A stretch of 64,000 bases of DNA from Polyangiaceae bacterium (lineage in GTDB: Bacteria > Myxococcota_A > Polyangia > Polyangiales > Polyangiaceae), in NCBI GenBank assembly GCA_013214025.1, contig JABSRN010000011.1, positions 81,872 through 145,871 of the forward strand, read 5' to 3'. The translations under genes were made by a program, and so were the position numbers. The stretch's first letter is position 1, and each line of letters begins with the position of its first letter. Under the pieces are notes generated by a model. That model was not told the DNA's origin and did not search any database. It saw only the letters and a list, made by a program, of their open reading frames with translations. This document shows, one piece after another, positions 55,101 through 64,000 of this stretch.

Positions 55101-58100
55101 GCGCCGCCGGCGCCAGCAACGACAACAACGAGTGCACCACCGACACCTGCGACCCCCAAACGGGACCCATACACACGCCGATCGACACCGACGACGGCGA
55201 CCCCTGCACGGTGGGCAGCTGCGATCCGGCGACGGGGGTTGTTACGCAAGGCGCGAAGTGTGCCGAGGGCGATCTCTGCACCACAGCCACCACCTGCGAC
55301 ACCGCCGGAAGTTGCCACCCTGGGGTGCCGGTCAATACGGACGACGGCAACCCCTGCACTATCGGTGGCTGCGACTTGGCGACGGGTAACGTGAACCAGA
55401 CCGCTGTAGCGGTCGACGATGGCAACGTCTGCACAGTAGATAGCTGTGATCCGGCGACCGGCGTCGTGAATTTCCCGGTGTCCGAGGGCACCGACTGCGG
55501 CGGTCAGGGCACCTGTAACGCCGAAGGAACGTGCGAGGGCCAGATCCTTTGCCAGTTGGTGTGCGACCATATCGTGGACCTCTGTAATCCTTACACCGAC
55601 CGCGAGACCTGCGAGTTCTTCCAATGCCAATACCCCTGCGACGTCGAGCAGCAGGCATACATGGATTGTGTAACCGTCGATCCGGAGAACTCCTGCAGCT
55701 ACGACCCCGCCTGCTACGACGAATTCATCGCGCTCAATGCGTGCACGTCCAATTGTCAGAACAGCTTTGACAACAACCCCTGCACCCAAGATGTCTGCGA
55801 CCGCGAAACGGGCGAGACTAGCAATATCCCGTTTCCCGAAGGCGCAGCCTGCGCGTCGGGTGCCGGTAGCTGTGAGGGGACGTGTAACGCTGCTGGCGAT
55901 TGCGAAAACCCGGTCGCAGACAGCGGTGGCTGCAAATGGAACCTATGCTCCGAGTCGGGCTCCGAGCACTACACTGCCCCCAGCGGCACATCCTGCAGCG
56001 ACGGCGACGCCTGCAATGGGGACGAAGTTTGCGAGTTCGGTGGCTGTCCAGCCGCAGCCCCGCCGCAAGTCGACGACAACAACCCCTGCACGGCGGACAG
56101 TTGCGACCCCGTCCTCGGAGTGGTTCATGAGCCGGTATCGGCAGGCGTTTCTTGCGCCGATGCAGACGTTTGTAATGGCGCTGAAGTTTGCGACGGAGCA
56201 GGAAGCTGCGAGCCGGGCACTCCGCCCTTTGTCGACGACGGCAATGTCTGCACCGCCGATAGCTGCGATCCCATTGACGGCGTCGCCAATGTTTCGGTAG
56301 CTGCCGGCACTGCCTGTGTCGACGGTGATGCGTGTAATGGAACGGAGCTCTGTGACGGCGCCGGAGCCTGCCTGCCGGGCACCGCTCTGGAGCCCGACGA
56401 CGGCAATGTCTGCACCACCGACAGCTGCGATTCTGTCATCGGAATCATCAACGATCCCGTTGCTGCGGGCACAGAGTGCGCCGATGGCGATGTCTGCAAC
56501 GGAGTGGAGACGTGCGACGGCGCGGGCAGCTGCGAACCCGGAACGGTTCCCGCGGTGGACGACGGCAATGTCTGTACAGCAGACAGTTGCGATCCGGTCA
56601 ACGGCGTAAGCAACGACGCCGTCGCTGCCGGTACCGCCTGTTTGGATAACGATGTCTGTAACGGCTCAGAGGCCTGCAACGACTCGGGCAGCTGTATCGC
56701 CGGAACCCCGCTGCAAACCGACGACTCAAACGCCTGCACGTCGGATAGTTGTGATGCTGTTGAAGGCGTCATCAACACGGCCTTGGCCGCCGGTACCGCC
56801 TGCGTAGATGGCGATGTGTGTAACGGCGCTGAGGCCTGCGATGGGGCAGGGGCCTGTGCTGCCGGCACCGCGCTCGAACCCAACGATCAGAATGAGTGCA
56901 CCGCCGATAGCTGCGACCCGATCAACGGCATCATCAACGCCCCAGTCGCTGCCGGCACCGCCTGCGTTGACGGAGACGTGTGCAACGGCGCAGAGGCCTG
57001 CGACGGCACCGGCGCCTGCGCTGCCGGTACCCCGCTTGACCCCGAGGACAACAACGTGTGCACAGCGGATAGTTGCGACGCCATCGAAGGCATCATCAAC
57101 GCGCCGGTCTCCGCAGGAACCGCCTGCGTTGACGGCGACGTGTGTAACGGCGCTGAGGCCTGCGACGGCTCGGGCAGCTGCGCAGCTGGCACCCCGCTTG
57201 ACCCCGAGGACAACAACGTCTGTACAGCGGACAGTTGCGATCCCATTGACGGCATTCTCAACGACCCGGTGGCCGTCGGCACGGCCTGCGTAGATGGCGA
57301 TGTCTGCAACGGAGCCGAAAGCTGCGACGGAGCGGGCGCATGTCAAGCCGGCGCAGCCCTAGACGTGGATGACAACAACGTGTGCACCACCGATAGCTGC
57401 GACCCCATCGAAGGCGTCATCAACAGCGCGGCGTCAGCCGGAACTGCCTGTCTCGATGACGACCTATGCAACGGCGCCGAGAGTTGCGACGGGGCAGGGG
57501 ACTGCGCGGCGGGAACACCGCTGGTCACCGACGATAGCAACGTTTGCACAGCCGACAGCTGTGATCCCATTGCGGGCATCATCAACGATCCGGTCGCTGC
57601 TGGCACCGCGTGTGTGGACGAGGACCTCTGCAACGGTACCGAACTCTGCGACGCAGCCGGCGCCTGCACTGCCGGCACGCCCTTGGACATCAACGACGAC
57701 AACATCTGCACAGTGGACGAGTGTGATCCCACCCTCGGCGTGCTCAACGAGCCCGCAGACGAGGGCGTCAGCTGTGTCGATAGCGACCTATGCAACGGCA
57801 CCGAGCTCTGCGATGGCGCCGGCCAATGCTCCGCTGGAATGCCGCTGGTCATCGACGATAGCAACGTTTGCACAGCCGATAGTTGCGACGCCACTCATGG
57901 CGTAGTCAACGTCCCGGTCGCCGCGGGCACCGCCTGCCTTGACAACAACGTGTGCAACGGAGCCGAAAGCTGCGACGGGAACGGCGCTTGCAACCTGGGC
58001 GAGCCGTTGGATCCGGATGACGGGAATCCCTGTACCCTGGACGTTTGCGACCAGGAAGAGGGAGCGATCCACGACCCCCTCGCGGCCGGCACGGCCTGTC

Positions 58101-61100
58101 CCGACGACGATCTGTGTAATGGCGACGAAGTCTGCAACGCCAGTTCAAGCTGCCAAGCGGGCACGGCACCAGATGCTGACGACGGCAATCTCTGCACCAC
58201 AGACAGCTGCGATGTCGATGAGGGCGTCATCAATGCTTGGATCCCAGGCTGTGATCTGGCCGACTCGGTACCCGGTGGACGCTTTGAGACTCGTGCATCG
58301 GTATTTGGGCGCGTGGTGGATACTGATGGCGCTCCAGTGACTGGCTACGAAGTCCACGCGTACGATTTCAGTACCGAGAACCCTGCACGTACGGACTTGG
58401 AGATCAGTCTCGGCGCAGACGGTTCGTTTCGCGCCAGGCTGACAGAGTTCTCGAACAACCTGCCTAGGAACATTCCCGCGGAAAAGATCATGCTGCGGAT
58501 CACGAGTCCGGACGATGACTTTATCCCAGTCACCCGGAACGTGATGCTGCGGTCGGGTTCTACCAAGGACTTCGGGAAGCTCGTCGTCCTGGCGCGGGAT
58601 CCGGTCATCACCATGATCGGCCCCGAGGGCGGCGTGGCGACCGACTCGATGGATTTGATCGAGGTGGTGATTCCACCGGGGGCTTTGGCAACGCCGACGC
58701 CCATCCAGATCACGCCAATTTTGGAGCGCGAGCACTTTCCGTACCCGCTACCCGACATCACGATGACAGCATACGGGATGTACCTCGAGCCCCATGGCAC
58801 AGAGTTCGCGGTGCCCGCGACTCTCAGAGTGGCAAACTACCGCGATATTCCGACGCACTTTCGCATCCCCCTCGGCGTTGCCGATGAAGAGAAGGGCGGA
58901 TGGACTCACGAAGGCATCGCCGAATGGGACGGCTCCCGTTTCGCTGTGGACATCACTCACTTTTCCGCGAACGACGTGAACCCCAATAAACAGGGGGAGA
59001 CGGTGGTGTTCACGACGGGGGGTGAGAAAGACTCGCAGGCTGACGGCGACTGCGGAGTAGGGAGCAACGTCTACGCGTCCAACGGGGCCCTGGAGCAGTC
59101 CATCAAGCTGCCCGGAGTGAGGATCGGTGGTCGACAACATCGAATTACGCTCAATTACAACAGCGTATTGGCGGGTAGTCGCGTGCCCGGATACGGCCCG
59201 GCGAGCACAGAGTTGGAAGCTTCCGGCGCGGTTCGCAACCAGCCCCTAGGCGGCCAAGTCATGGTTTCCTTACCTACGGTTACGGTAGCCTGCGCCCGCG
59301 CCGGCGGCGGAGGCGGCGGCGGCGGCACCAGCTGTGGCGGCGGCTCGTCGTGCACACTCGGATCCGCGTCTTACACCATGACGCCCCGGTTCAACATTGG
59401 TGGAGCCGAGGCGGAAGTCACTGTTGACCAAGACGAGTCGGGGAACGGAGCCGCCCGGTACTATATGGATATCCCGACGGACGAAGAAGGACACTACATC
59501 CGCAGTCAACAGTTGGATCTGTCGTACTCCACACGATTCATGGGCGGGGGTGGGGCTCGGAGCTGTACTTCTTCCGGTGCTAGTGGGCCTGCACCCCCGG
59601 AGTTCGGTCAAGGCGAAGGGGACAATATGGGGCCATCGGAGGAGGTGGAAGGTCTGACTGGCGGCAGTGAGATCGACATGTCCACCCACACCCTGATTGT
59701 GCATCGCCGGGGCTCGGCCTACGGCGAGGGTTGGGGTATCGAGGAACTCAGTTCATTGATCGCAAGCCCCAGCGGCGAACTCGCTGACGTGGTGCATGGC
59801 AACGGCCGCACGGAACGGTTCCGGCGGACCTTAGTAAAGAAGGATCTACTACCGACGGACACCCGCGGTGCGATCGCGAAAGATCCCGAGACCGGCGACG
59901 TCTTCATGGCTGGGTCCGCGACGGGTGGAATCGCCCGCTACGATTTTGCAACGAACACTCTGGTGCCGGTACATACGCTGCCGTACACGTCGCTGAGTCA
60001 TCCGGACGCTCTAGCCATCACCCATGCCCGCGGCGTGAGGGAGTTTGTTGTCTCCATGCCGGGTGGCATCATCCATCTGGTGGATAGCGCTGGCCAATCT
60101 ACAGTCATTCACGATACCGCCGGCGAAGCGATCTTGGCGACAATCGGTCGGTGGGTTTACTTCACTTTCGAGCTTCAATTCGACAATCGACGGGGCCTCA
60201 GGCGTCTGGACCTAACGGACCTAAACGCGGAACCCGAGGACGTGACGGCAAGTGGTCCGGGGCGTCGTGACGAGGGCGAATACGTCTATGCCGGTGACAA
60301 GGTCCTACGCCGACCTCACGCACTAGCGGTCAGCCTAGAGGGGGAGCTGTATGTTGGTGATCGCGGCACATCAAAAATCAACAAACTGCTGCACGACGAC
60401 AATGGCGAGATCAGTGGCGAGAGCATGATCTTTCCGGTGGTCGGGGACGGCAGTTTCTCCGGCGCAATGGGCGTAGGAAATAGTGCCCCAGGTACTGAGT
60501 GGCCGATTCAACGTGTCTATCAAATGGACGTTGCCCCGGACGGGACTTTGCTGTTCGCCACTGACATCGGGTTGTCGGCCTACAACCCCGAGAGCGAGGA
60601 GGCCTATCGACTACTGCTCGATGGCACGGCGCCCAACCCAGACACGATCTGGAACGCCTTTGCTAACTGGTCCGAATCCTTCGTTGCGTTGAGCCAGGAT
60701 CGGTTTCTATTAGCCGCCTATACCGGCATCTGGGAAGGCGAGGCGCTCCTCCGCAGTCGTCGCGACCCCACTCGGTCGCTGGAATACACGGAGTCAGGCG
60801 CCGTCATTACGGACAGCTCGGCCAACGAGGTATTTACCTATACTTGGGTGGATCCCATCAGCCGAAACGAAGCGTACCTGACCAAGCGTTCGCTCCGAAG
60901 TGGAGAAGAAATTTTCACCGTCAACCACATCGACGAAAATCGTGTCGCTTCGATCGTGTTCCCAGAGGGAACCGTCACGACCTTCAGCTACGACAGCGAA
61001 GAACGATTGTCGCAAGTCACCACTCGCCGCGATGGCTCCACAGTGCATTCCACTGCGGTGAGCATTGACGGCGAAGGCGACTTAAAGAGTATCGACTTCC

Positions 61101-64000
61101 CCGAAAACTCCGGCAATCACCAGTTTGATTACGAGTATCATCGTATGCGGTTCCATACGAACCCCAGACAACAGCAGACCGAGTACGTGTTCAACGACGC
61201 CGGTGGCGTAGAAACCATCGAACGCCCAGGCGGCGGTGTGACAACACTCGTCTCGGCCTACGATCAGGACACCGAGGTGATCGGTGGCAAGACGTACAAT
61301 GTCGCCACGTTGACGGACGACCGAAATGTCGAGCACAAGTACCTGTTCGATCAAACGGGTCGCCGGGTTGCCGATGAGTTTACTGCGGGCGGTATCGATT
61401 ATGTGAAATCCACAGTCCTGGTTCAGAACTTGAAGGGCGCTTCCGGGGACGAATCCGTAAACCGTTTTGGGCGTGTCTCGCACACGCTCCTCAATGGAAT
61501 GCGTCTAGGCGAGCGCGTGGACTACGACACCCTCGGACGTCCCATGAAGTGGTTCCAGGGCTCCAACACGATGACGTGGGGCTACCGCTACGACGATGAC
61601 GGCCGCGTAACCCACGAGGATACCGGTTCGGCGCTCGTGACCGGAAGCGAGTACGACGAGTTAGGTCACTTGATCACCGTCACGGATCTCCACCTCACAA
61701 ACGGCGGTATCTATCCGCCTGGCGGCCGACGCGAGCACTTCGACGACTACAACAGGCACGGCCAACCCGGCTACATCTCCGAAACCGGTCTACGCGGGAA
61801 CAGCCCGTTCGTCGCGTCGATGGAACTCACATTTGCCGAGGACGGGCGCCTATCGACATCCACCTCCAGGTCCAACGACGTTGTGACGTCCCAGGCGAGT
61901 TATGTTTTCGACGGCGCTGGCAACGAGGTCAGCTTCGACAACGGCGCTGCTCCAATCGCTCGCAATTACGACGCAATGAACCGTCTGGAGTGGGTGGGGG
62001 ACGCGGATGGAAATCGAACAAGCTTCACCTACGAAACCAATTGCGGCTGCTCCTCCGACTTGATGATGTCGATGCGTACCCCCGATCTCCCGGACGGCGC
62101 GAGTTGGCAGTTCACGTACAACCCGGATGGACTGCTCGCGACCGTCACTGATCCCGACGGTGCGCTTGCCGAAGACAACGCATATAACGAGTCCCGCGAC
62201 CTAGTCGCCACCACCGACCGTGCCGACCGAACGCGTTTCTACGCCTATGACCAGTTGGGCCGAAAATCGTGGACCAACACGCGGGATGAGAACGACGTCA
62301 TCTTGCACAGTGGAAAATTCGCCTATGCCACCCCCACCGCGAACGGTTGGGTCGGTCCCGACCTTTACGCCGGCCATTCAGGACCGGGATTCGCGCCCAC
62401 CGGATTGCAAGACCCCCTTGCCGACGGCGATTACCAAATCGGCAAAAACGCCATCGGTTCCGAAGGCTACGCCACCAAGATCGAACTCTACCGAGACGCC
62501 ACCTTCGAATACGGCATTCAGCGCACCTTCGACACCATGAACCGTACCCGGATCAAATCCGACCGCAACGGTCTGGTAATCTGGGCTACGGGTGGTACCC
62601 CCTCTCCCGACACCATTTTCGAAAGCTTCAGCTACCACGTGTATTCCGCCGGTAACGACGTCCGTGGAGTGTGGAGCAGCATCGCCCCGAGGGGGGCGTA
62701 TGTGGAGTTAGATGTTCAGAAGAACCAGACCGAAATCACAGGTCGATGGGGTGGCCTTCACGCGGTCGACCTCTTCTTCACGCGCGACGCCGCCGGACGT
62801 ACCATTTCCACCAAAGCATACTTCCGTGAGGGCTATTCGAGCCTTAGGGACGAGACTACGGAACCCCTCACCGTGGACTACAACGATGTCGGGCAAGTCG
62901 AGCAAATCGACCACGCCAATAGCACTCAGAGCTTCACGTACGATTCCCGCGGCCAGGTGTGGACCCTGGACTACAACTACGTGTACCTCGACGAGGCCGA
63001 TCCGGAAGTCCCGAACGACGTCGACGAGGTGGTAACGGTCGATGTGGGGACATTTACGCGTACTTATGACGAGGTAGGCCGTAACACGCGACTGGAGTAT
63101 CCTAACGGCCAAGTGCGCACGCAGGACTTTGACACGCTCGGCCGCCTAACCCAGCGGTGCTACGAATACCCCACAGGTCCGACGCGTTGTTACGACGCCG
63201 AATACGACCTGTCGGGCAACCCGGATCTACTCACCGATCCGGACGGCACGTCCCGAATCATCGAATACGACGCGCAGAGCCGCGTCACGAATGTCGAAGG
63301 TGAGGGCGCCTACGCGTACAACGCCTTGGGGGCATTAAGCGTGCACGCGGATGTTGATGTGGATCACCAACGACCTCGCTTGGACAATGGTGAGCCGTCG
63401 TCGGCGGGCATCCCAGCCTCCGTCGACTCAGGCAACGTCACCCTAACAACCGGCGGCAACGTAACGGCAATCGGTGGCACCACCATCGGCTACAACCACC
63501 GAGCGTCCCTACTAACGAGCCTCGACGATACCGGGACCAACCAAGACTACGAGTTCAGCTACAACTTTAACCTGCAACGGAGCGTGGCCCGGAACTTCGG
63601 AACAGGCGAGGTCGAGTGGTACCAGTACCAAGGCGCTAACATCGCGACCATCTCGGACGGCTCCGGCGTGCCCGGCATCAAATTCCGCTACCTATTCGAC
63701 GGCATCGACCATCCCCTGTGGATGTACCACCGGGATGCGGGCGGCCAGGTGTACTTCGAGGTCGATACCCTCGGCAACGTCCGCCGTCTAATGACGCCCG
63801 AAGGCGATAGCGTAGGCGGCTACGACTACACGGCGTTTGGGCGTACGCTTGAGCCAACCGACGACGTGTTGCCGACGGACTTCGCACAGCCGCTTCGTTG
63901 GCAGGGACGGCCGTTCTTTGAGCATGGTGACGAGGGGGTTTATGACTTCAGGGCGAGGTGGTGGTCGCCGGAACTTGGGGCGTTTACTACTGCGGATGAG
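52058..64000 (+). CDS. Giant RHS/YD-repeat protein with Cys-rich stalk, NHL-like propeller (3' end missing)
   Basis: This frame is open for 3,981 codons to the window edge and is the largest gene here. Domains in order, by nucleotide: beta-helix-like head 52115-52870; Cys-rich repeats 52905-58240; transthyretin-like (carboxypeptidase-regulatory) domain 58297-58440, starting ASVFGRVVDTDGAPV; ZU5-like domain 58603-58990 (IGPEGGVATD, VVIPPGALAT); RHS entry SNGALEQSIKLPGV near 59070; a Gly-rich insert near 59295; a plug-like stretch YGEGWGIEEL with HGNGRTERFRR (59720-59830); NHL/SMP30-like propeller about 59850-60760; YD repeats 60930-63690 (e.g. YDTLGRPMKW, YDEVGRNTRLEYPNG); RHS core from 63700 ending YDFRARWWSPELGAFTTADE. 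RHS proteins wrap a C-terminal toxin or effector inside a YD cocoon; that end is beyond the window. Export as a surface lipoprotein is inferred from the upstream signal fragment. The start GTG 52058 is only the first in-frame one. Confidence 0.85.
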   Translation, partial: MQQRVSSSTTAPSGYPAEVIVATNSIRLEEESQTAGDVAVTHKVSGGTLGNGGVEVTLKKKAKLTGSLRADTIEIEDDGVITGNASFNQLDNSGSIGGTKTGSLTLPLVVSVPEIPEVSVGSSELKLDESEVLTLAPGNYRELYIEKSATLKMTGGTYNFRSVELKEAGRLVCVTECDVRVQGDFKSEKDTFIGPASGSGRCSGDLRITILGLDEDGSGDFGDELLDQHAELGSFSTVLARFFVPNGLLHLTEGMQAKGTFVAGNIIVDKFVVVSKGVGSADDSNPCTADACDAAGNLVNPPVSSGTACLDADVCNGSEICDGAGTCAAGTPLVVDDENACTSDACDAVTGVSHEAEAAGVACADDDVCNGAETCDGASVCVAGDPLDSDDGNVCTADSCDAVEGVQNLPVSAGTACLDGDVCNGAEACDGAGSCAAGTPLNPDDGNVCTADSCDASAGVINTPTPGASCADADVCNGAELCDAAGSCAAGTPLNPDDGNVCTTDVCDPVAGVMSTPTPGVSCADSDVCNGAEVCDEAGSCAAGTPLNPDDGNVCTSDSCEPSTGVVNTPTAGVSCADGDACNGAEMCNAAGSCAAGTPLNPDDGNVCTTDSCHPSTGVTNTPAPGASCGDGDVCNGAEVCNGEGECQSGEAPSVDDGSDCTADSCDPIAGVAHELLAAGTYCGEDGECSADGQCLPTVPEAFCAALCTLNAAYCGDGYEGCLSECNEPDAACEPVMAEFIECAGGSADEWCGEISDSCIAAQDATNSCYDNCAPSQIDDGNVCTIDSCDPVFGAVHAAVPAGTPCGESAQCSAEGQCLPDLPEGFCASHCTLNSYHCGESYEVCMSECDEPDAACEPVMGEYIQCGGGTASGWCEGASGCSTESEAVSTCYGVCAQSAIDDANECTFDDCDPLYGPTHEPEVEGTPCGELGECTGQGTCQPDIPEGFCASYCTLNSAYCGDDYAGCLDSCAEPDAVCEPVMAEYIACAGATAEGWCGGDSGCSAEAVNTCYGVCAAGASNDNNECTTDTCDPQTGPIHTPIDTDDGDPCTVGSCDPATGVVTQGAKCAEGDLCTTATTCDTAGSCHPGVPVNTDDGNPCTIGGCDLATGNVNQTAVAVDDGNVCTVDSCDPATGVVNFPVSEGTDCGGQGTCNAEGTCEGQILCQLVCDHIVDLCNPYTDRETCEFFQCQYPCDVEQQAYMDCVTVDPENSCSYDPACYDEFIALNACTSNCQNSFDNNPCTQDVCDRETGETSNIPFPEGAACASGAGSCEGTCNAAGDCENPVADSGGCKWNLCSESGSEHYTAPSGTSCSDGDACNGDEVCEFGGCPAAAPPQVDDNNPCTADSCDPVLGVVHEPVSAGVSCADADVCNGAEVCDGAGSCEPGTPPFVDDGNVCTADSCDPIDGVANVSVAAGTACVDGDACNGTELCDGAGACLPGTALEPDDGNVCTTDSCDSVIGIINDPVAAGTECADGDVCNGVETCDGAGSCEPGTVPAVDDGNVCTADSCDPVNGVSNDAVAAGTACLDNDVCNGSEACNDSGSCIAGTPLQTDDSNACTSDSCDAVEGVINTALAAGTACVDGDVCNGAEACDGAGACAAGTALEPNDQNECTADSCDPINGIINAPVAAGTACVDGDVCNGAEACDGTGACAAGTPLDPEDNNVCTADSCDAIEGIINAPVSAGTACVDGDVCNGAEACDGSGSCAAGTPLDPEDNNVCTADSCDPIDGILNDPVAVGTACVDGDVCNGAESCDGAGACQAGAALDVDDNNVCTTDSCDPIEGVINSAASAGTACLDDDLCNGAESCDGAGDCAAGTPLVTDDSNVCTADSCDPIAGIINDPVAAGTACVDEDLCNGTELCDAAGACTAGTPLDINDDNICTVDECDPTLGVLNEPADEGVSCVDSDLCNGTELCDGAGQCSAGMPLVIDDSNVCTADSCDATHGVVNVPVAAGTACLDNNVCNGAESCDGNGACNLGEPLDPDDGNPCTLDVCDQEEGAIHDPLAAGTACPDDDLCNGDEVCNASSSCQAGTAPDADDGNLCTTDSCDVDEGVINAWIPGCDLADSVPGGRFETRASVFGRVVDTDGAPVTGYEVHAYDFSTENPARTDLEISLGADGSFRARLTEFSNNLPRNIPAEKIMLRITSPDDDFIPVTRNVMLRSGSTKDFGKLVVLARDPVITMIGPEGGVATDSMDLIEVVIPPGALATPTPIQITPILEREHFPYPLPDITMTAYGMYLEPHGTEFAVPATLRVANYRDIPTHFRIPLGVADEEKGGWTHEGIAEWDGSRFAVDITHFSANDVNPNKQGETVVFTTGGEKDSQADGDCGVGSNVYASNGALEQSIKLPGVRIGGRQHRITLNYNSVLAGSRVPGYGPASTELEASGAVRNQPLGGQVMVSLPTVTVACARAGGGGGGGGTSCGGGSSCTLGSASYTMTPRFNIGGAEAEVTVDQDESGNGAARYYMDIPTDEEGHYIRSQQLDLSYSTRFMGGGGARSCTSSGASGPAPPEFGQGEGDNMGPSEEVEGLTGGSEIDMSTHTLIVHRRGSAYGEGWGIEELSSLIASPSGELADVVHGNGRTERFRRTLVKKDLLPTDTRGAIAKDPETGDVFMAGSATGGIARYDFATNTLVPVHTLPYTSLSHPDALAITHARGVREFVVSMPGGIIHLVDSAGQSTVIHDTAGEAILATIGRWVYFTFELQFDNRRGLRRLDLTDLNAEPEDVTASGPGRRDEGEYVYAGDKVLRRPHALAVSLEGELYVGDRGTSKINKLLHDDNGEISGESMIFPVVGDGSFSGAMGVGNSAPGTEWPIQRVYQMDVAPDGTLLFATDIGLSAYNPESEEAYRLLLDGTAPNPDTIWNAFANWSESFVALSQDRFLLAAYTGIWEGEALLRSRRDPTRSLEYTESGAVITDSSANEVFTYTWVDPISRNEAYLTKRSLRSGEEIFTVNHIDENRVASIVFPEGTVTTFSYDSEERLSQVTTRRDGSTVHSTAVSIDGEGDLKSIDFPENSGNHQFDYEYHRMRFHTNPRQQQTEYVFNDAGGVETIERPGGGVTTLVSAYDQDTEVIGGKTYNVATLTDDRNVEHKYLFDQTGRRVADEFTAGGIDYVKSTVLVQNLKGASGDESVNRFGRVSHTLLNGMRLGERVDYDTLGRPMKWFQGSNTMTWGYRYDDDGRVTHEDTGSALVTGSEYDELGHLITVTDLHLTNGGIYPPGGRREHFDDYNRHGQPGYISETGLRGNSPFVASMELTFAEDGRLSTSTSRSNDVVTSQASYVFDGAGNEVSFDNGAAPIARNYDAMNRLEWVGDADGNRTSFTYETNCGCSSDLMMSMRTPDLPDGASWQFTYNPDGLLATVTDPDGALAEDNAYNESRDLVATTDRADRTRFYAYDQLGRKSWTNTRDENDVILHSGKFAYATPTANGWVGPDLYAGHSGPGFAPTGLQDPLADGDYQIGKNAIGSEGYATKIELYRDATFEYGIQRTFDTMNRTRIKSDRNGLVIWATGGTPSPDTIFESFSYHVYSAGNDVRGVWSSIAPRGAYVELDVQKNQTEITGRWGGLHAVDLFFTRDAAGRTISTKAYFREGYSSLRDETTEPLTVDYNDVGQVEQIDHANSTQSFTYDSRGQVWTLDYNYVYLDEADPEVPNDVDEVVTVDVGTFTRTYDEVGRNTRLEYPNGQVRTQDFDTLGRLTQRCYEYPTGPTRCYDAEYDLSGNPDLLTDPDGTSRIIEYDAQSRVTNVEGEGAYAYNALGALSVHADVDVDHQRPRLDNGEPSSAGIPASVDSGNVTLTTGGNVTAIGGTTIGYNHRASLLTSLDDTGTNQDYEFSYNFNLQRSVARNFGTGEVEWYQYQGANIATISDGSGVPGIKFRYLFDGIDHPLWMYHRDAGGQVYFEVDTLGNVRRLMTPEGDSVGGYDYTAFGRTLEPTDDVLPTDFAQPLRWQGRPFFEHGDEGVYDFRARWWSPELGAFTTADE
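52905..58240 (+). repeat. Coding array of 29 Cys-rich units, about 159 bp each
   Basis: Reading in the giant gene's frame, I count 29 copies of a motif of the form DDGNVCTADSCD. Most sit in units of about 53 residues that also carry GTAC, DVCNGAE and CDGAGSCAAGTPL, six cysteines per unit. Measured spacing at 53400, 53559, 53718 and 53877 is 159 bp. Three copies of a different module interrupt the array between about 54150 and 55100. Confidence 0.9.

Noticed and set aside
52905..58240. CRISPR-like regular repeats
   Set aside because: The period is about 159 bp with gradual divergence and conserved reading frame; there are no short identical repeats with unique spacers and no cas genes.

Overview
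The window is a GC-rich bacterial chromosome segment. It most likely comes from a Myxococcota (myxobacterial, former deltaproteobacterial) genome. That assignment is inferred from gene content: Ser/Thr kinase and FHA proteins, many lipoproteins, a myxobacterial-type Cys-rich repeat, a MopE-type metal-binding insert, PilC/PilS and minor pilin/PilY1 sets, and a giant RHS protein with Cys-rich repeats. I see no tRNA, rRNA, CRISPR array or insertion sequence.

Layout. 1-4.6 kb (minus strand): the 5' part of an HrpB-type helicase, a family 2 glycosyltransferase, and DNA polymerase I whose proofreading domain looks dead. 4.7-14.3 kb (plus): Ser/Thr kinase, processive membrane glycosyltransferase, IhfA, a MerR regulator, SSB, a lipoprotein, an SDR-like protein and an SGNH hydrolase. 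14.4-18.4 kb (minus): a second SGNH protein convergent with the first, a double-FHA membrane protein and a beta-lactamase-fold hydrolase. 18.6-24.2 kb (plus): pilC and pilS behind a good sigma70-type promoter, an MlaC-like protein and a TPR protein. 24.3-25.7 kb (minus): an acidic, propeller-like protein. 25.8-32.3 kb (plus): small conserved proteins, a thioredoxin-fold lipoprotein without CxxC, argG, a DUF72 protein and a lamin-tail-type lipoprotein. 32.3-35 kb: a decayed repeat patch, a thioesterase, a lipase-like hydrolase and a probable outer-membrane protein.

35.0-48.6 kb is one long minus-strand run. In transcription order it holds a minor pilin set with overlapping or abutting genes (gspH/fimT, pilV, pilW, pilX), pilY1, a small lipoprotein, gcvT, gcvH, gcvPA and a sulfatase-fold membrane enzyme. 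The pilin and PilY1 products would prime and tip type IV pili, whose platform protein (PilC) and sensor (PilS) lie 20 kb away. The glycine-cleavage genes lack gcvPB here.

49.1-51.4 kb (plus): a lipoprotein and an acyl-CoA dehydrogenase. From 51.9 kb to the window end lies the most interesting object, a single open frame of at least 3,981 codons. It encodes a beta-helix-like head, 29 Cys-rich units of about 53 aa interrupted by three larger modules, a transthyretin-like domain, a ZU5-like domain, an RHS entry/plug region, an NHL-like propeller, YD repeats and the RHS core. This order closely parallels animal teneurins. Its lipoprotein signal peptide sits just upstream in another frame, so either a frameshift or a sequence error separates them. 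The variable C-terminal tip lies just past the window edge.
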